Origin: DASQZT01 sp963728965
Lineage (GTDB): Bacteria > Acidobacteriota > Terriglobia > Bryobacterales > Bryobacteraceae
Reading direction: 5' to 3'
Assembly: GCA_963728965.1 (NCBI GenBank)
Contig: CAVSMH010000006.1
Location: 2,108,001-2,172,000, forward strand
DNA: 64,000 nucleotides
The position numbers and the translations under genes were made by a program. Shown here in pieces: positions 1-9,016 of the stretch; the stretch's first letter is position 1, and every line of letters starts with the position of its first letter. Below the pieces are notes generated by a model. It ran no database searches and was not told the origin of the DNA. It saw only the letters and a list, made by a program, of their open reading frames with translations.

Positions 1-1769
1 TCGGCCGCCGTCGTATCTTCCCGGGCATCGATGGTGAAGCCGAACCGGTTGTAGCCTTCGCCGCCGGTGAGGGGCAGGCTGCTGATCATCCCGGCCGGGC
101 CGGCGCCCCGCAGCCCGCGCAGCCGGACGAGCGCCTCCTCGAGCAACGACACCCGCGACGCGGCGCTCCGGTAGCGCGATGCCGGCAGATCCATCTTGAA
201 CGTGGCCACCGCCTCGGCGTGGAAGCCGGCATCCACGTTCGCCAGCCGCACGAAGCTCCGGATCAGCAGCCCGGCCCCCGTCAACAGCAGCAGCGAGAGG
301 GCGATCTCGCCGTGCAGCAGCAGCCCCCGCAGCCGATGCCCGCTGAAACCGGGCCGGAGCGCACTCCCTTCTTTCAAGGCCTCGGTCAGGTCCGCCCGCG
401 CGAAACGAAGCGCCGGCGCCACCCCGGCAACGGCCCCCGTCAGCAGCGTAATGGCGAACGTGAACGCCAGCACCCAACCGTCCACCCCCACTTCCTCCAG
501 CCTGGGAACCGCGGCGGGCTCGAGCGCCCGCAGCATCCCCAGCAGACCGAAGGAGAGCAGCAATCCCGCCGCTCCCCCGAAGAGGGCCAGCAGAATGCTC
601 TCGCTGAGCATCTGCCGGCCGAGCCGCCCGCGCCCGGCTCCCAATGCCGTTCGCACCGCCATTTCGCCGTGCCGGTGGGCACTGCGGGCCAGCAGCAGGT
701 TCGCGATATTCGCACACGCGATCAGCAGCACGAAGCCTACTGCTCCCAGCAGGACCAACAGCGGCTTGCGTATGTCGCCCACGATCTGTTCCTTGAGCGG
801 CACCACCGTGGCTCCCCATCCCCGGTTGGAAGCCGGGTAAGCATTCGACAGACCCGCGGCCAGCGCATTGAACTCGGCACGCGCCTGCGCCACTGTCGTG
901 CCCTCCTTGAGCCTGCCTACGACGCTCAGGAAATGCGCCTGCCGGCTGGATTGGAAATACGCGGCGGGCATCGCCATCCACAACTCCACCTCGGGAGAAA
1001 AAAACTGAAAACCCTCCGGCATCACACCCGCGACGCGGTAGCTCTTCTCATCGATCCGCAGCGTCTTGCCGATCGCGCCGAAATCTCCGTGGAACCGCCG
1101 CTGCCACAACCAGTGGCTCACCACCACCTGAGATTCGCCCGCCCGCAAGTCCGTGCCGATCGCGGGATCGATGCCCAGCACGGCGAAAAACCCCGGCGTG
1201 ACCACGGCGCCGGCAACATGTTCCGGTTCGTCCGCACCGGTCAGGTCGATGCTGGTTTCAAAGAACGCTGCCAGGCCCGCCACGCACCGGGCGCTCGCCC
1301 GGTAATCCACGAAATTGGGAGGCGATACGCTGTTCCGTTCGATTCCCCTGGGGTTGTTTTCCCACAGCGCCACCAGCCGGTCCGGCTCGGGAAACGGCAG
1401 AGGCGCGATCAGAATTCCATGGACCAGGCTGAAGATGGTGCTGTTCGCCCCGATTCCCAGCGCCAGTGCCACGATTGCCGTCACCGTAAAGCCCGGACTC
1501 TTCCTCAGGGTCCGCAGACCAAACCGCAAGTCCTGCCGCAAAATGTCCATATGTGCTCCCGGCGCGGTCCGTATCAGATCCGTCAACGTGCGGAGCGCCG
1601 CGAAAAGAAGTCCCGCCAGCCCGGCGCGCCGCTCCGCCCGCCGGCACTCATCGCGAAAGAACTCCACCATCTCGGTCCCATATTCGTCGCGAAACTCCAC
1701 CGGGTAGAAGCCCAGCGCCCGCCGATAGCATTGCTCCAGCAGATGCGGCAGCCCCTCGGTCCTTTTCAT
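1..1769 (-). CDS. ADOP-family MacB/FtsX-like ABC transporter permease, C-terminus cut by window edge
   Basis: Inner-membrane permease of the acidobacterial ADOP type (MacB-like core plus FtsX domains), generally thought to work with a separate ATPase in export. About 589 codons are visible on the minus strand and the frame is still open at base 1, so the C-terminus lies outside. The first ~75 residues are the soluble ADOP extension (YPVEFRDEYGTEMVEFF). Then comes the MacB-type start (DLRFGLRTLRKSPGFT) and the first membrane helix (VALALGIGANSTIFSLV), a large periplasmic domain, and later helices including LLGAVGFVLLIACANIANLLL. A second FtsX unit begins near the edge. The ATG overlaps the PadR stop by one base (TGATG), so the two are translationally coupled. 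The substrate cannot be inferred. Confidence 0.88.
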   Translation of the reverse strand, partial: MKRTEGLPHLLEQCYRRALGFYPVEFRDEYGTEMVEFFRDECRRAERRAGLAGLLFAALRTLTDLIRTAPGAHMDILRQDLRFGLRTLRKSPGFTVTAIVALALGIGANSTIFSLVHGILIAPLPFPEPDRLVALWENNPRGIERNSVSPPNFVDYRASARCVAGLAAFFETSIDLTGADEPEHVAGAVVTPGFFAVLGIDPAIGTDLRAGESQVVVSHWLWQRRFHGDFGAIGKTLRIDEKSYRVAGVMPEGFQFFSPEVELWMAMPAAYFQSSRQAHFLSVVGRLKEGTTVAQARAEFNALAAGLSNAYPASNRGWGATVVPLKEQIVGDIRKPLLVLLGAVGFVLLIACANIANLLLARSAHRHGEMAVRTALGAGRGRLGRQMLSESILLALFGGAAGLLLSFGLLGMLRALEPAAVPRLEEVGVDGWVLAFTFAITLLTGAVAGVAPALRFARADLTEALKEGSALRPGFSGHRLRGLLLHGEIALSLLLLTGAGLLIRSFVRLANVDAGFHAEAVATFKMDLPASRYRSAASRVSLLEEALVRLRGLRGAGPAGMISSLPLTGGEGYNRFGFTIDAREDTTAA

Positions 1770-2149
1770 CAGGCCGTTCCCGGATTCGTCAGAAGCTCCT
1801 TGGCGCGGGCGACGCGCACCAGGTTCTCCAACCGTTCCGCCTCCGCGCGGGCCAGGCGGCGCCCCAATTCCGTCAACCGGTAATAGCGGCGGCGCACATC
1901 GCGGTTTTCCGGATCTGGACGCTCGTCCGTCTCCTCGATCCATTCCTGCGCCAGCATGCGCCGCAGCGTGCCGTAGAGGGTCCCCGGGCCCAGGCTGATC
2001 ACTCCGCCCGTGCGCAGTTCCACCTCCCGTTTGATGGCGTAGCCGTGCCGCTCCCCATCGGCCAACGCCAGCATGATGTGGAAAACGGCGGGCAGGAGCG
2101 GCAACGTGGGTGGCAGGTCCTGCCCTTCCTTAGTCAACTTTCGATACAT
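1769..2149 (-). CDS. PadR-family transcriptional regulator
   Basis: A 126-residue winged-helix regulator of the small PadR class. The helix-turn-helix is seen in HGYAIKREVE followed by LGPGTLYGTLRRMLAQEW and the wing RRRYYRLTELGRRL. PadR proteins usually repress the gene beside them, and this one is joined to the ADOP permease (stop and start share one base), a pairing typical of Acidobacteriota. I chose the ATG at 2149; a TTG sits one codon upstream. No clear Shine-Dalgarno is visible. The ligand is unknown. Confidence 0.88.
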   Translation of the reverse strand: MYRKLTKEGQDLPPTLPLLPAVFHIMLALADGERHGYAIKREVELRTGGVISLGPGTLYGTLRRMLAQEWIEETDERPDPENRDVRRRYYRLTELGRRLARAEAERLENLVRVARAKELLTNPGTA

Positions 2150-2204
2150 CAATTGCCGTTATATCACAACTTGATGATCGGCGGGGCCTAATTATCGGCG
2201 CGGC

Positions 2205-5200
2205 CTACCGATTGGACAGCCAAAGCTCGATGCGGCGGCCCGCCGCCGGCGGTACCGGCAACGGCCCCTTGACGTGGATGGCCGCCTTGTCCAACCGCTC
2301 GACGATCTGCCGCGCAAACCCCTCGTCGTTGGGATCGTTGTAGCGCAGTTCGTTTTCCGGGATGGGGTTGGTCCAGCCCCGGATATTGAGAAACGAAACC
2401 TGGGGATAGAGCTTCCGCACGGGAGCAGGGACTTCCGACAGACGCTGGATGGGCTTCATGATGACAAACACAGGAGGGTTCCCGCGTCCGGTCGGCGTGA
2501 GCATTTGCGCGAGGAACTGCCTGGCGTACGCTGCATCCACGCCGGAGGGAGCGAGTTTCACGGCGGCGGTGTAGTCCATGAGCGCCTCCGCCGGCTTGCG
2601 CACCTGGATGTACGCGTAGCCGCGATCTTCCAACAGCCGGACCTGATCGGGAGTCGGCGGCACTGCGCTCAGCGCCGCCGTCAGGTCGGCGATGGATTTT
2701 TCCCAATCCTGTTCGCGTTTGTAGCAGTAGGCGCGGAGGCTGTAAATGGAGGAAACCAACGCCGGCTCGGGCGCCAACCGAAGGCTCTGGGTCAGATGCG
2801 CGATCGCAGCGGAATAGTTCTTCTCCTGCTGCTCGCGATAGGCCGTGGCAAGGAGGGCGGCGCCGGCGGGAGGCTGCGCGGCAGGCCGCAGGAAGAAGAA
2901 ATACACAGCCAGCGCCGCGAACGCCAGGAGTCCGCCAGCCGCGATGACGAAGGCAACGCTGCGACCCTTCGGGGCGGCAGCCGCCGCGGTGGCCGGCGCG
3001 CGCGCCTCGGCCTCGCTGCGATGGATAAAGTCCACCTCCCGCACGGTGAAGTCTTGGGGCCGTTCCGCCAGGTATTGCCGGGCGGTTGCCAACGCTTCGC
3101 CGCGCAACAGCGCGCTGTACCGGCCGTGCCCCTGGTCTACGTCCATGGGAGCCCGGAATCGGGCCCTCCAGGTCAGGTAGGAAGCGTTCTCCGCGATCGC
3201 CTTTTGCAGGCGCGGCCAGCGCCGCGCCAGAGGGAACAACGAATACCAGCGGGCGCCCTCGATCCCCACCGCCCACCCCAGCATCCGTCTCTCCACCAGT
3301 TTCTCGACAGTGGCGCGAAGGGCCTCGGGGATGTCTTCCGCACGGAGAGGATCCGGGCGTACCGCCAGACGGCACAGCAATCGAAGCGCGGGTTGCTGCT
3401 CGGTCGCGGTCAGCGCCGCAAAATGAGCCTCCGCCCATACCTCGATCATGTCCCGGATGCCGCCGATCGCATCGTAATCCGCTCTCCGGATCGTCCGGTC
3501 GCCGGCCGCGCCCCGCCGGTCGAACCAAAGCCGGGTCATACAGAATTGCAGCAGGGCCAGCACCTCCTCCTGGCCCTCGAACTCGGCCGCGATCCGCGCG
3601 GCGAGCCCGGGTTCGAGCGTAGTGCCGGCCCGCAGTGCCGGCTGCTCCATGGCGCGGATGAGATCCTCGCTGGATAACGGCGGCAGCGTAATCTGTCCGC
3701 TGCCGGGGCTTTCACTGACGATGACGAAGGACACGTCCGGCGCATCGCGAAAAAGCGAAGTGAAAAGCGCCGGGTCGAATTTCGGACTCCCCGTCTCGAG
3801 GATGATGGCGAGCCGGTTGGCCGGAGGCCACGCGCTGAGCACCGACGCCACTACATCCTTGAGGATCCCCGTCCCTTCTTTCGAAAGCCGGCCCATCAGG
3901 TCGGCGGTTTCCTTGCGGACCTGCTCTTCGAACCGCGCCGTTCCGCGGGCACGCACCAGTGCGTCCGCCACAATTGCCTGGGAATAGTGTGCGGAGATCG
4001 AGACATCGCAGATCACCACTTTCCACACCGGCCGCGGCGCCTCCTGGAGCAGGAGTCGCGGAATGAGGCCGGCCGCGATGGCCGAACTCTTGCCGCTTCC
4101 CGGTTGGCCACCGAGCACGATGGCGGGCGCGGTCTGCATCTGCTCTACCAGCTTTTCGATAAAGCCCTCTTGGCCGAAAAATACGGCGGTATCCTCGATG
4201 CGGAACGGGCGCAGCCCGGGATAGGGGCATTGCCGGCCGTCCGGCGTAGCCAATCCCGGGTACTGGCCGGCACGGGCGCCTTCGGCCGGCACCACCGTAA
4301 TCGGGAACGCCCGAGCGCCACCGGCGCGCGCCTGGTAGTCGAACGCCACCGCCAGTTCGCGCTGCTGGTTGGGACCGATGCCGCGCTCGTCCACGATCAC
4401 CGCCATTGCCGCCGAACGCCGCAGCACGCTCCGAAATGCCTCCAGCCAGGAACCGGTGCGCGGCACGTCCGCGGCGGTCGCCACTTCGGCTCCCCCAGGC
4501 ACCGCATCGGCCGGATAGGCCGGGCTGCCCATCGCGGGGACGCTGTATTCGTGGTGGCTCACGTACACGAACCGCTTCGGCGCCTCGGCTGCTTTCGGCG
4601 CTTCGGCCTTCGCCCACACTCCGGCATAAATCGCCAGGATCTCGTCCCGCCTGGCAGGTTCCGGACCCGGCAGGTTGCGAACATCCACCCGCGACATGCG
4701 CCAGGTGAGGCGCTTCATCGACGACAGTACGGCGGAAGGATCGTTGGGCGAATCCCGGAAGTACGCCATCTGTTCTTCGAAGGCGTAAAACGCCACCTGC
4801 CGCACTTCCACTTCGTGCCAGTATTCATCGCGAGCCTGCGGTTCCACGGAGGTGTCGCTCATCAGGTGGAGGAACTGTTCTTTGGCGTACTCGCGGACCG
4901 CGATGGTCTTCTCCAGTTCCGCGTCCACGACCCGCATCGCCACGGGGAACAAATCGAGCGGCCGGTCGGGGGGACGCTGCTCCAGCATCGAACGGGCGGC
5001 CGCCGCCGCGCCGCTGACGCTCTGCATGTTCAAGGTGAAACAGACCACCACCGCGTCCGGCATTTCCACCGTGCAGATGCCCGAGGTGTCGCTCACCCCG
5101 GTGCGGCTGTCGATGAGGATGTACTCGTAGTTCTCCCGTAAGCGGGCGCGCGCCTCCTCGAGCACGGCGCGTCCGCCCAGGCGGACGTAAAAATCTTTCC

Positions 5201-5618
5201 AGTTGAAGGAATTGACGCGGCCGGCGTATGCCCGGCCTTGTTTGCCGGCGGGGATAAAATCGAGCGATCCTCCAGCCGGAAAAGCGTAGTCCAGGGGAAT
5301 CGCGAAACGCGTGATGTTGGCATACGGGGCGAACCACTTCGGATCGAGGTTCTCGTCCAGTTTCTTGCTGGACGCCTCTTCGGTGTAGCTGATGACGAAA
5401 TCGATCACCCCTTCCGATGTCGTGAGGGCGGGGTCGTCCAGAAACGGGTGGACATAGCGGTGCAGCCCGGGAGCCTCCAGGTCCCAATCGATCATCAACA
5501 CCCGTTTCCCGGCCGCGGCCAGCAGCCAGGCGACGTTGGCGAGCGCCATGGACCGGCCGGTCCCACCCTTGTAGGAGTAGAACGTAACGATGCGGCCGGG
5601 ATCCTTGCGGATTTCCAC
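2205..5618 (-). CDS. KGGTGR-variant ParA-like ATPase fused to TIR-like, STAND NTPase, membrane helix and TPR domains
   Basis: A 1137-residue multidomain protein, probably a sensor or switch in a signalling/conflict system. Residues 1-320: ParA/MinD-like domain whose Walker A is KGGTGRS (17-23), with Arg where classical ParA has Lys, as in the KGGVGR-variant class; LMIDWDLEAPG (41-51) is the Walker A-prime/switch region. About 350-450: degenerate TIR-like segment (FVYVSHHEYS; LRRSAAMAVIVDE). About 465-885: STAND-type NTPase opened by the family signature CPYPGLRPF and FFGQE, with P-loop GGQPGSGKSS (503-512). One membrane helix lies near 889-910, then TPR repeats at ~925-1040 and a ~95-residue C-terminal domain I do not recognise. 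The start is GTG, four bases after the upstream stop, with AAAGG before it. It is downstream of and probably cotranscribed with the FxsC-like gene. Orientation of the TPR part outside the membrane is inferred. Confidence 0.82.
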   Translation of the reverse strand: MEIRKDPGRIVTFYSYKGGTGRSMALANVAWLLAAAGKRVLMIDWDLEAPGLHRYVHPFLDDPALTTSEGVIDFVISYTEEASSKKLDENLDPKWFAPYANITRFAIPLDYAFPAGGSLDFIPAGKQGRAYAGRVNSFNWKDFYVRLGGRAVLEEARARLRENYEYILIDSRTGVSDTSGICTVEMPDAVVVCFTLNMQSVSGAAAAARSMLEQRPPDRPLDLFPVAMRVVDAELEKTIAVREYAKEQFLHLMSDTSVEPQARDEYWHEVEVRQVAFYAFEEQMAYFRDSPNDPSAVLSSMKRLTWRMSRVDVRNLPGPEPARRDEILAIYAGVWAKAEAPKAAEAPKRFVYVSHHEYSVPAMGSPAYPADAVPGGAEVATAADVPRTGSWLEAFRSVLRRSAAMAVIVDERGIGPNQQRELAVAFDYQARAGGARAFPITVVPAEGARAGQYPGLATPDGRQCPYPGLRPFRIEDTAVFFGQEGFIEKLVEQMQTAPAIVLGGQPGSGKSSAIAAGLIPRLLLQEAPRPVWKVVICDVSISAHYSQAIVADALVRARGTARFEEQVRKETADLMGRLSKEGTGILKDVVASVLSAWPPANRLAIILETGSPKFDPALFTSLFRDAPDVSFVIVSESPGSGQITLPPLSSEDLIRAMEQPALRAGTTLEPGLAARIAAEFEGQEEVLALLQFCMTRLWFDRRGAAGDRTIRRADYDAIGGIRDMIEVWAEAHFAALTATEQQPALRLLCRLAVRPDPLRAEDIPEALRATVEKLVERRMLGWAVGIEGARWYSLFPLARRWPRLQKAIAENASYLTWRARFRAPMDVDQGHGRYSALLRGEALATARQYLAERPQDFTVREVDFIHRSEAEARAPATAAAAAPKGRSVAFVIAAGGLLAFAALAVYFFFLRPAAQPPAGAALLATAYREQQEKNYSAAIAHLTQSLRLAPEPALVSSIYSLRAYCYKREQDWEKSIADLTAALSAVPPTPDQVRLLEDRGYAYIQVRKPAEALMDYTAAVKLAPSGVDAAYARQFLAQMLTPTGRGNPPVFVIMKPIQRLSEVPAPVRKLYPQVSFLNIRGWTNPIPENELRYNDPNDEGFARQIVERLDKAAIHVKGPLPVPPAAGRRIELWLSNR

Positions 5619-5622
5619 CGAT

Positions 5623-6819
5623 CTAGCCTTTCAGAATCGCTTGCGCCGGACCGGGACTCTCCTCCGCCGATCGGATCTTGCCGTCCTTGATCATCGCCTC
5701 CCGGAACGTGTTGAAGAAGCTCTCGAGTTTCTGCCGGAATTCATCGTTGGTGCGGACAGTGACGATGTACTCTTTACGGCTCTCGCGCGTATCGAATTGC
5801 GGGTCGCCGGGAACGTTGAGAAGCGGCATGCCGCCGTGATCGGCGCCGCTCTGATTCCACATCACCAGCAGGGCGGAATTCGGCAGCGGTTCCCCGTCGA
5901 TGACCGAGGCCAGGCTGTTTAAGGAAGGCACCGACAGACTCCACGGATCGACCACAATGACTACGATGTTTTCGAGTTCTTTCGCGTACCGCAGGCGGTC
6001 CAGGAGTTTTTCGCCGGGCTCGATGAATTCGAAACTCTTGCCGGCGCCGGTGGCGAGCGCGCTCGCAATCTGCCCGGCCTCGCGCGTCTCCTCCGGGTAG
6101 CAAGGGCGCCAGTCTTTGCGGTCCGCGTAAATGCCGTAGCCGTCCCAATTGGGCCGGCGGTCCTGCATTTCGGTCCGCAGCCCCGCCACGAATACGTAGC
6201 GCACGAAGGTCAGCCCGCGCTTGCTGTCAGGTGGAAAGTAGGGCTCGATCTGGTCGTAGGGCGGTGTGGGGTGCACCTTATAGGCGCCCTGGGCGCGGAT
6301 CATTTCGGCCAGCCGCCGGCCGAACTTCTCGATGAACTCATCGTACAGGTCGGAGCGGGACGTCGATCGCATCATGTAGGACAAACCATAGGTGCGATAC
6401 ACGTCCGGGTATTCCGCAATGGTCTCCTTCTGGATTTTGGGCACCTCTTTGGGAGTGTCCAGGAACTCGGCGGTCCAAAGCACTGGCAGCAGAATATCGG
6501 GCTGCCGCACGTCGGGCGGCCGTTTGATTTTGTATTCCTGAAACCGGTCGTAGAACACCTTCCATTCCCGCCCGCAGTGAGGGCTCTTGAAATAGTTCGG
6601 AGAATAGAGTGGAACCAGCACATGGCAGGATTCAAGATGTTCGACCAGCTCGTCTCTCCAGTCCACCCCGGCCTCATTGTCGCGCGCGGCAAAATAGCCT
6701 CCGCCGAGCCCAAGCCCCACCAACCGCTCCTGCAGGTCGCCAAAGAACCGGTAGATGTCGTCCTTCTTTCCGGGTTTGTAATCGATGGAAGAATAGCTTA
6801 AAAAAAAGTCGCGTCCCAT
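5623..6819 (-). CDS. FxsC-like TIR-domain protein
   Basis: A 398-residue protein that resembles TIR-like FxsC proteins of the FxSxx-COOH peptide systems known mainly from actinobacteria. The N-terminal TIR domain (about 1-180) has FFLSYSSID at the start, WRDELVEHLESC and VLVPLYSPNYF, then HCGREW, which puts Glu85 at the position of the catalytic glutamate in NAD-cleaving TIR domains; NADase activity is inference only. The C-terminal half (about 190-390) has the second FxsC domain, with NIVVIVVDPWSLSVPSL and SALLVMWNQ. I took the ATG at 6819; an in-frame TTG ten codons upstream is less likely because family members start close to FFLSY. It is first in a two-gene operon with the KGGTGR/STAND protein. 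The radical SAM and peptide genes of classical Fxs clusters are not here. Confidence 0.8.
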   Translation of the reverse strand: MGRDFFLSYSSIDYKPGKKDDIYRFFGDLQERLVGLGLGGGYFAARDNEAGVDWRDELVEHLESCHVLVPLYSPNYFKSPHCGREWKVFYDRFQEYKIKRPPDVRQPDILLPVLWTAEFLDTPKEVPKIQKETIAEYPDVYRTYGLSYMMRSTSRSDLYDEFIEKFGRRLAEMIRAQGAYKVHPTPPYDQIEPYFPPDSKRGLTFVRYVFVAGLRTEMQDRRPNWDGYGIYADRKDWRPCYPEETREAGQIASALATGAGKSFEFIEPGEKLLDRLRYAKELENIVVIVVDPWSLSVPSLNSLASVIDGEPLPNSALLVMWNQSGADHGGMPLLNVPGDPQFDTRESRKEYIVTVRTNDEFRQKLESFFNTFREAMIKDGKIRSAEESPGPAQAILKG

Positions 6820-7048
6820 TGGGCCACCACCCGCAAGATCATAAGGCAAGAGACTGTATTATGCAACACCGCGAACGAGCTTCGTCTATACTAGTGTGCT
6901 GGATCGGGGACTCGTTGCATCTGTCCCTGGTGGGGCGGTATCCCCGGGTCGCAGCGGGCAACCTGGCCGGCACGCCGCCTGAGGCGGACGATCGCCCTCC
7001 CCGGCGATTCGACCAGCCCCTTTGGCGGCTGATGGGTCAGGAGCGGCA

Positions 7049-8167
7049 ATGTTCGGTTCCGACGTGCTCGACGTAGTCATTGGGATCTTGTTTATATACC
7101 TCACCCTCAGTCTCATTTGTTCGGCCATACAGGAAGCCATCGCCGTGTTTTTCCGGCTTCGCGCTCGCTATCTCTACCGGGGGATCCGTATCCTCCTGGA
7201 CGATACGAGCGGGCAGGGTCTCGTCCGCGACTTTTACAGCCACCCCCTCATCGACACCTTATTTCCCGGCGAGTACGAGCCGGGACGTCATCGGAACCTC
7301 CCCTCGTACATACCGGCGCGCGCGTTCGCTCTCGCGATCATGGACCTGGCGGCGCCCAAGCCGGCATCCGGCGCGCTTTCGGGCGCGGCTGGCGCCACCG
7401 CGGTAGGTCAGGCATTCGCCGCGGCCGGGCTTACCGGCATCAGTCCACTACGGGACAACCTGAGCCGCAATTCGTTCGTTTCGCCCAAAGTAACCCAGGC
7501 ATTGATTACCCTCTCCGACGCCGCGGCGGGGGATGCTGCCGCCATCCGGCAGAACATCGAGCAGTGGTACAACAACACGATGGAGCGGGTGTCGAGCGCG
7601 TACAAGCGCAATACCCAATTCACCATCCTGGCGGTCGGATGTATCGTCGCCGCGGCGGTGAACGCCGATTCCATCAACCTTGTTTCGGCGCTTTCCACCA
7701 ATACCGCGGTTCGGGAATTTCTCGTCGCTTCGGCCGCTCAGGTTTCCGCTGTAAAGGCCGGTTCCCTGGAAACGACCAGCCCGGGCGGTCCCACCGCCGG
7801 GAGTTTGCCGGCCGGCTCGGAAACCCCCAGCGCCGCGTCTCCGCAGGAACTGTCCCGCATTCCGGCGTGCCGGGCCGACGCCTCCTCCCCGGATTGCCGC
7901 CTCTTGCTCAATCTGAACCGAATTCGCGATTCTGGGCTTCCGATCGGTTGGGTGCCCTACCCGGTGCCCGGCGATCTTCGCGGCGTTCCCACATCTCTCT
8001 GGGCCTGGGGGCAAAAGATGATCGGGATTCTGCTGACCATCGCGGCCATCTCCATGGGTGCGCCGTTCTGGTTTGACGTGCTGAACAAGATCACCGTAGT
8101 CCGTTCCGCGATCAAGCCCCTGGCCGGCGAGTCCGCGTCCCAAAGCTCCGCTGCCGCGGCCGGTTAA
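7049..8167 (+). CDS. Uncharacterised membrane protein, divergent from the FxsC-like gene
   Basis: A 372-residue protein that I cannot place in a named family. Visible: an N-terminal hydrophobic helix (VVIGILFIYLTLSLICSA), a conserved-looking cytoplasmic stretch with YLYRGIRILLDD and NLPSYIPARAFALAIMDL, a second hydrophobic segment around ILAVGCIVAAAVNA, a Ser/Pro/Gly-rich linker, and a C-terminal helix pair region (MIGILLTIAAISMGAPFWFDVL). The start ATG at 7049 is supported by GGAG six bases upstream; an earlier in-frame ATG at 7022 lacks this. The 229 bases between it and the TIR gene probably hold both promoters, though I see no convincing -35/-10 pair. Its 3' end meets the convergent YihY gene with three bases between. 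The neighbourhood suggests, but does not show, a role with the TIR/STAND pair. Confidence 0.7.
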   Translation: MFGSDVLDVVIGILFIYLTLSLICSAIQEAIAVFFRLRARYLYRGIRILLDDTSGQGLVRDFYSHPLIDTLFPGEYEPGRHRNLPSYIPARAFALAIMDLAAPKPASGALSGAAGATAVGQAFAAAGLTGISPLRDNLSRNSFVSPKVTQALITLSDAAAGDAAAIRQNIEQWYNNTMERVSSAYKRNTQFTILAVGCIVAAAVNADSINLVSALSTNTAVREFLVASAAQVSAVKAGSLETTSPGGPTAGSLPAGSETPSAASPQELSRIPACRADASSPDCRLLLNLNRIRDSGLPIGWVPYPVPGDLRGVPTSLWAWGQKMIGILLTIAAISMGAPFWFDVLNKITVVRSAIKPLAGESASQSSAAAAG

Positions 8168-8170
8168 TGG

Positions 8171-9016
8171 CTACCCGTCGCTGCGTTCGTACTCCGCGTT
8201 GAACTCGCAGCCGATCAGCGCGATCAGGGCCATCAGGTACATCCACACCAGCAGCGCGATGCCGGCGCCCACTGACCCGTACATCACGTTGTAGTGCGCG
8301 ATATTGCGGACGTACCAGCCGAAGCCCGAGGTGGCGAGCAACCACAACAGCGTCGCCAGAATCGCACCCGGCCAGACGTAGTGCCACCTCTGCCGGCGGT
8401 AGGGGCCGAAGTAGTAGAGGCTGGAGGTGACCAGCACCGTAGTGGCGAATGCCAGGGCATAGCGCGCCAGGCGGCTCAGCCACTCCCATAATGAAGACAG
8501 CGGCAGGTACAGCGACTCGCCCTTGATCTTGTCCAGCACGATTCGCTCGAGCTGCGTGCCGAACACGATCAGCAGCGAGGCGCAGAGCAGCGGAACGGCG
8601 GCCCCCAGGACCAGCGCCATCGCAAGCGCGCTCTGGTGCAGGAAGGCGCGGCTGCGCGGCACCCGGTAGGCCGCGTGAAATCCTTCCACCAGGCTCTTGA
8701 TGACCCCCGAGGCCGCCCACAGCGAGATGAGGCCGGCCACCACGAGCAGCGCCAGCGGACGCGCGCCAGTGACGCGAAACTGCTGCACCACGAGGTCCTC
8801 CGTGCCGGGAGGTACGATCTGCCACAGCGCATCCTCCAGCGTTCGCGAGACGAACTCCGCGCGCGTCTGCACCAGGATGGTGGCCGCCGAAGTCAGCACC
8901 GGGAAGAAGGAAAGCAGCGACGAATAAGCCGCCCCCTTGGCGGTGCTGAAGCACCCGTCGGCAAAGCACGCCAGGAAGCTGCGGCGGAGCAGCCACGAGA
9001 ATTTCCGGACGGTCAC
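8171..9016 (-). CDS. YihY/BrkB-family inner membrane protein
   Basis: A 281-residue polytopic protein of the YihY/UPF0761 (BrkB) family, close to the usual length. It has about six hydrophobic helices and family landmarks: AAYSSLLSFFPVLT near the N-terminus, YYFGPYRR and HYVWPGAILATLLWLL in the middle, and YGSVGAGIALLVWMYLMALIALIGCEFNAEY at the C-terminus, quoted here in pieces (YGSVGAGIALLVWMY; LIALIGCEFNAEY). The biochemical role of the family is unsettled. The start is GTG, within a GTGA overlap with the stop of the beta-propeller gene, so it is the last gene of a three-gene unit headed by the S55 peptidase-like gene. Confidence 0.88.
   Translation of the reverse strand: MTVRKFSWLLRRSFLACFADGCFSTAKGAAYSSLLSFFPVLTSAATILVQTRAEFVSRTLEDALWQIVPPGTEDLVVQQFRVTGARPLALLVVAGLISLWAASGVIKSLVEGFHAAYRVPRSRAFLHQSALAMALVLGAAVPLLCASLLIVFGTQLERIVLDKIKGESLYLPLSSLWEWLSRLARYALAFATTVLVTSSLYYFGPYRRQRWHYVWPGAILATLLWLLATSGFGWYVRNIAHYNVMYGSVGAGIALLVWMYLMALIALIGCEFNAEYERSDG

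Noticed and set aside
219..1883. Long plus-strand frame (~554 codons) across the left end
   Set aside because: Composition is Arg/Gln/Pro-rich shadow; the minus strand gives a clear ADOP permease and PadR regulator.
6820..7048. TATACT near 6886 as a promoter -10 for the membrane protein gene
   Set aside because: No acceptable -35 at 16-18 bases; the hexamer alone is not enough.
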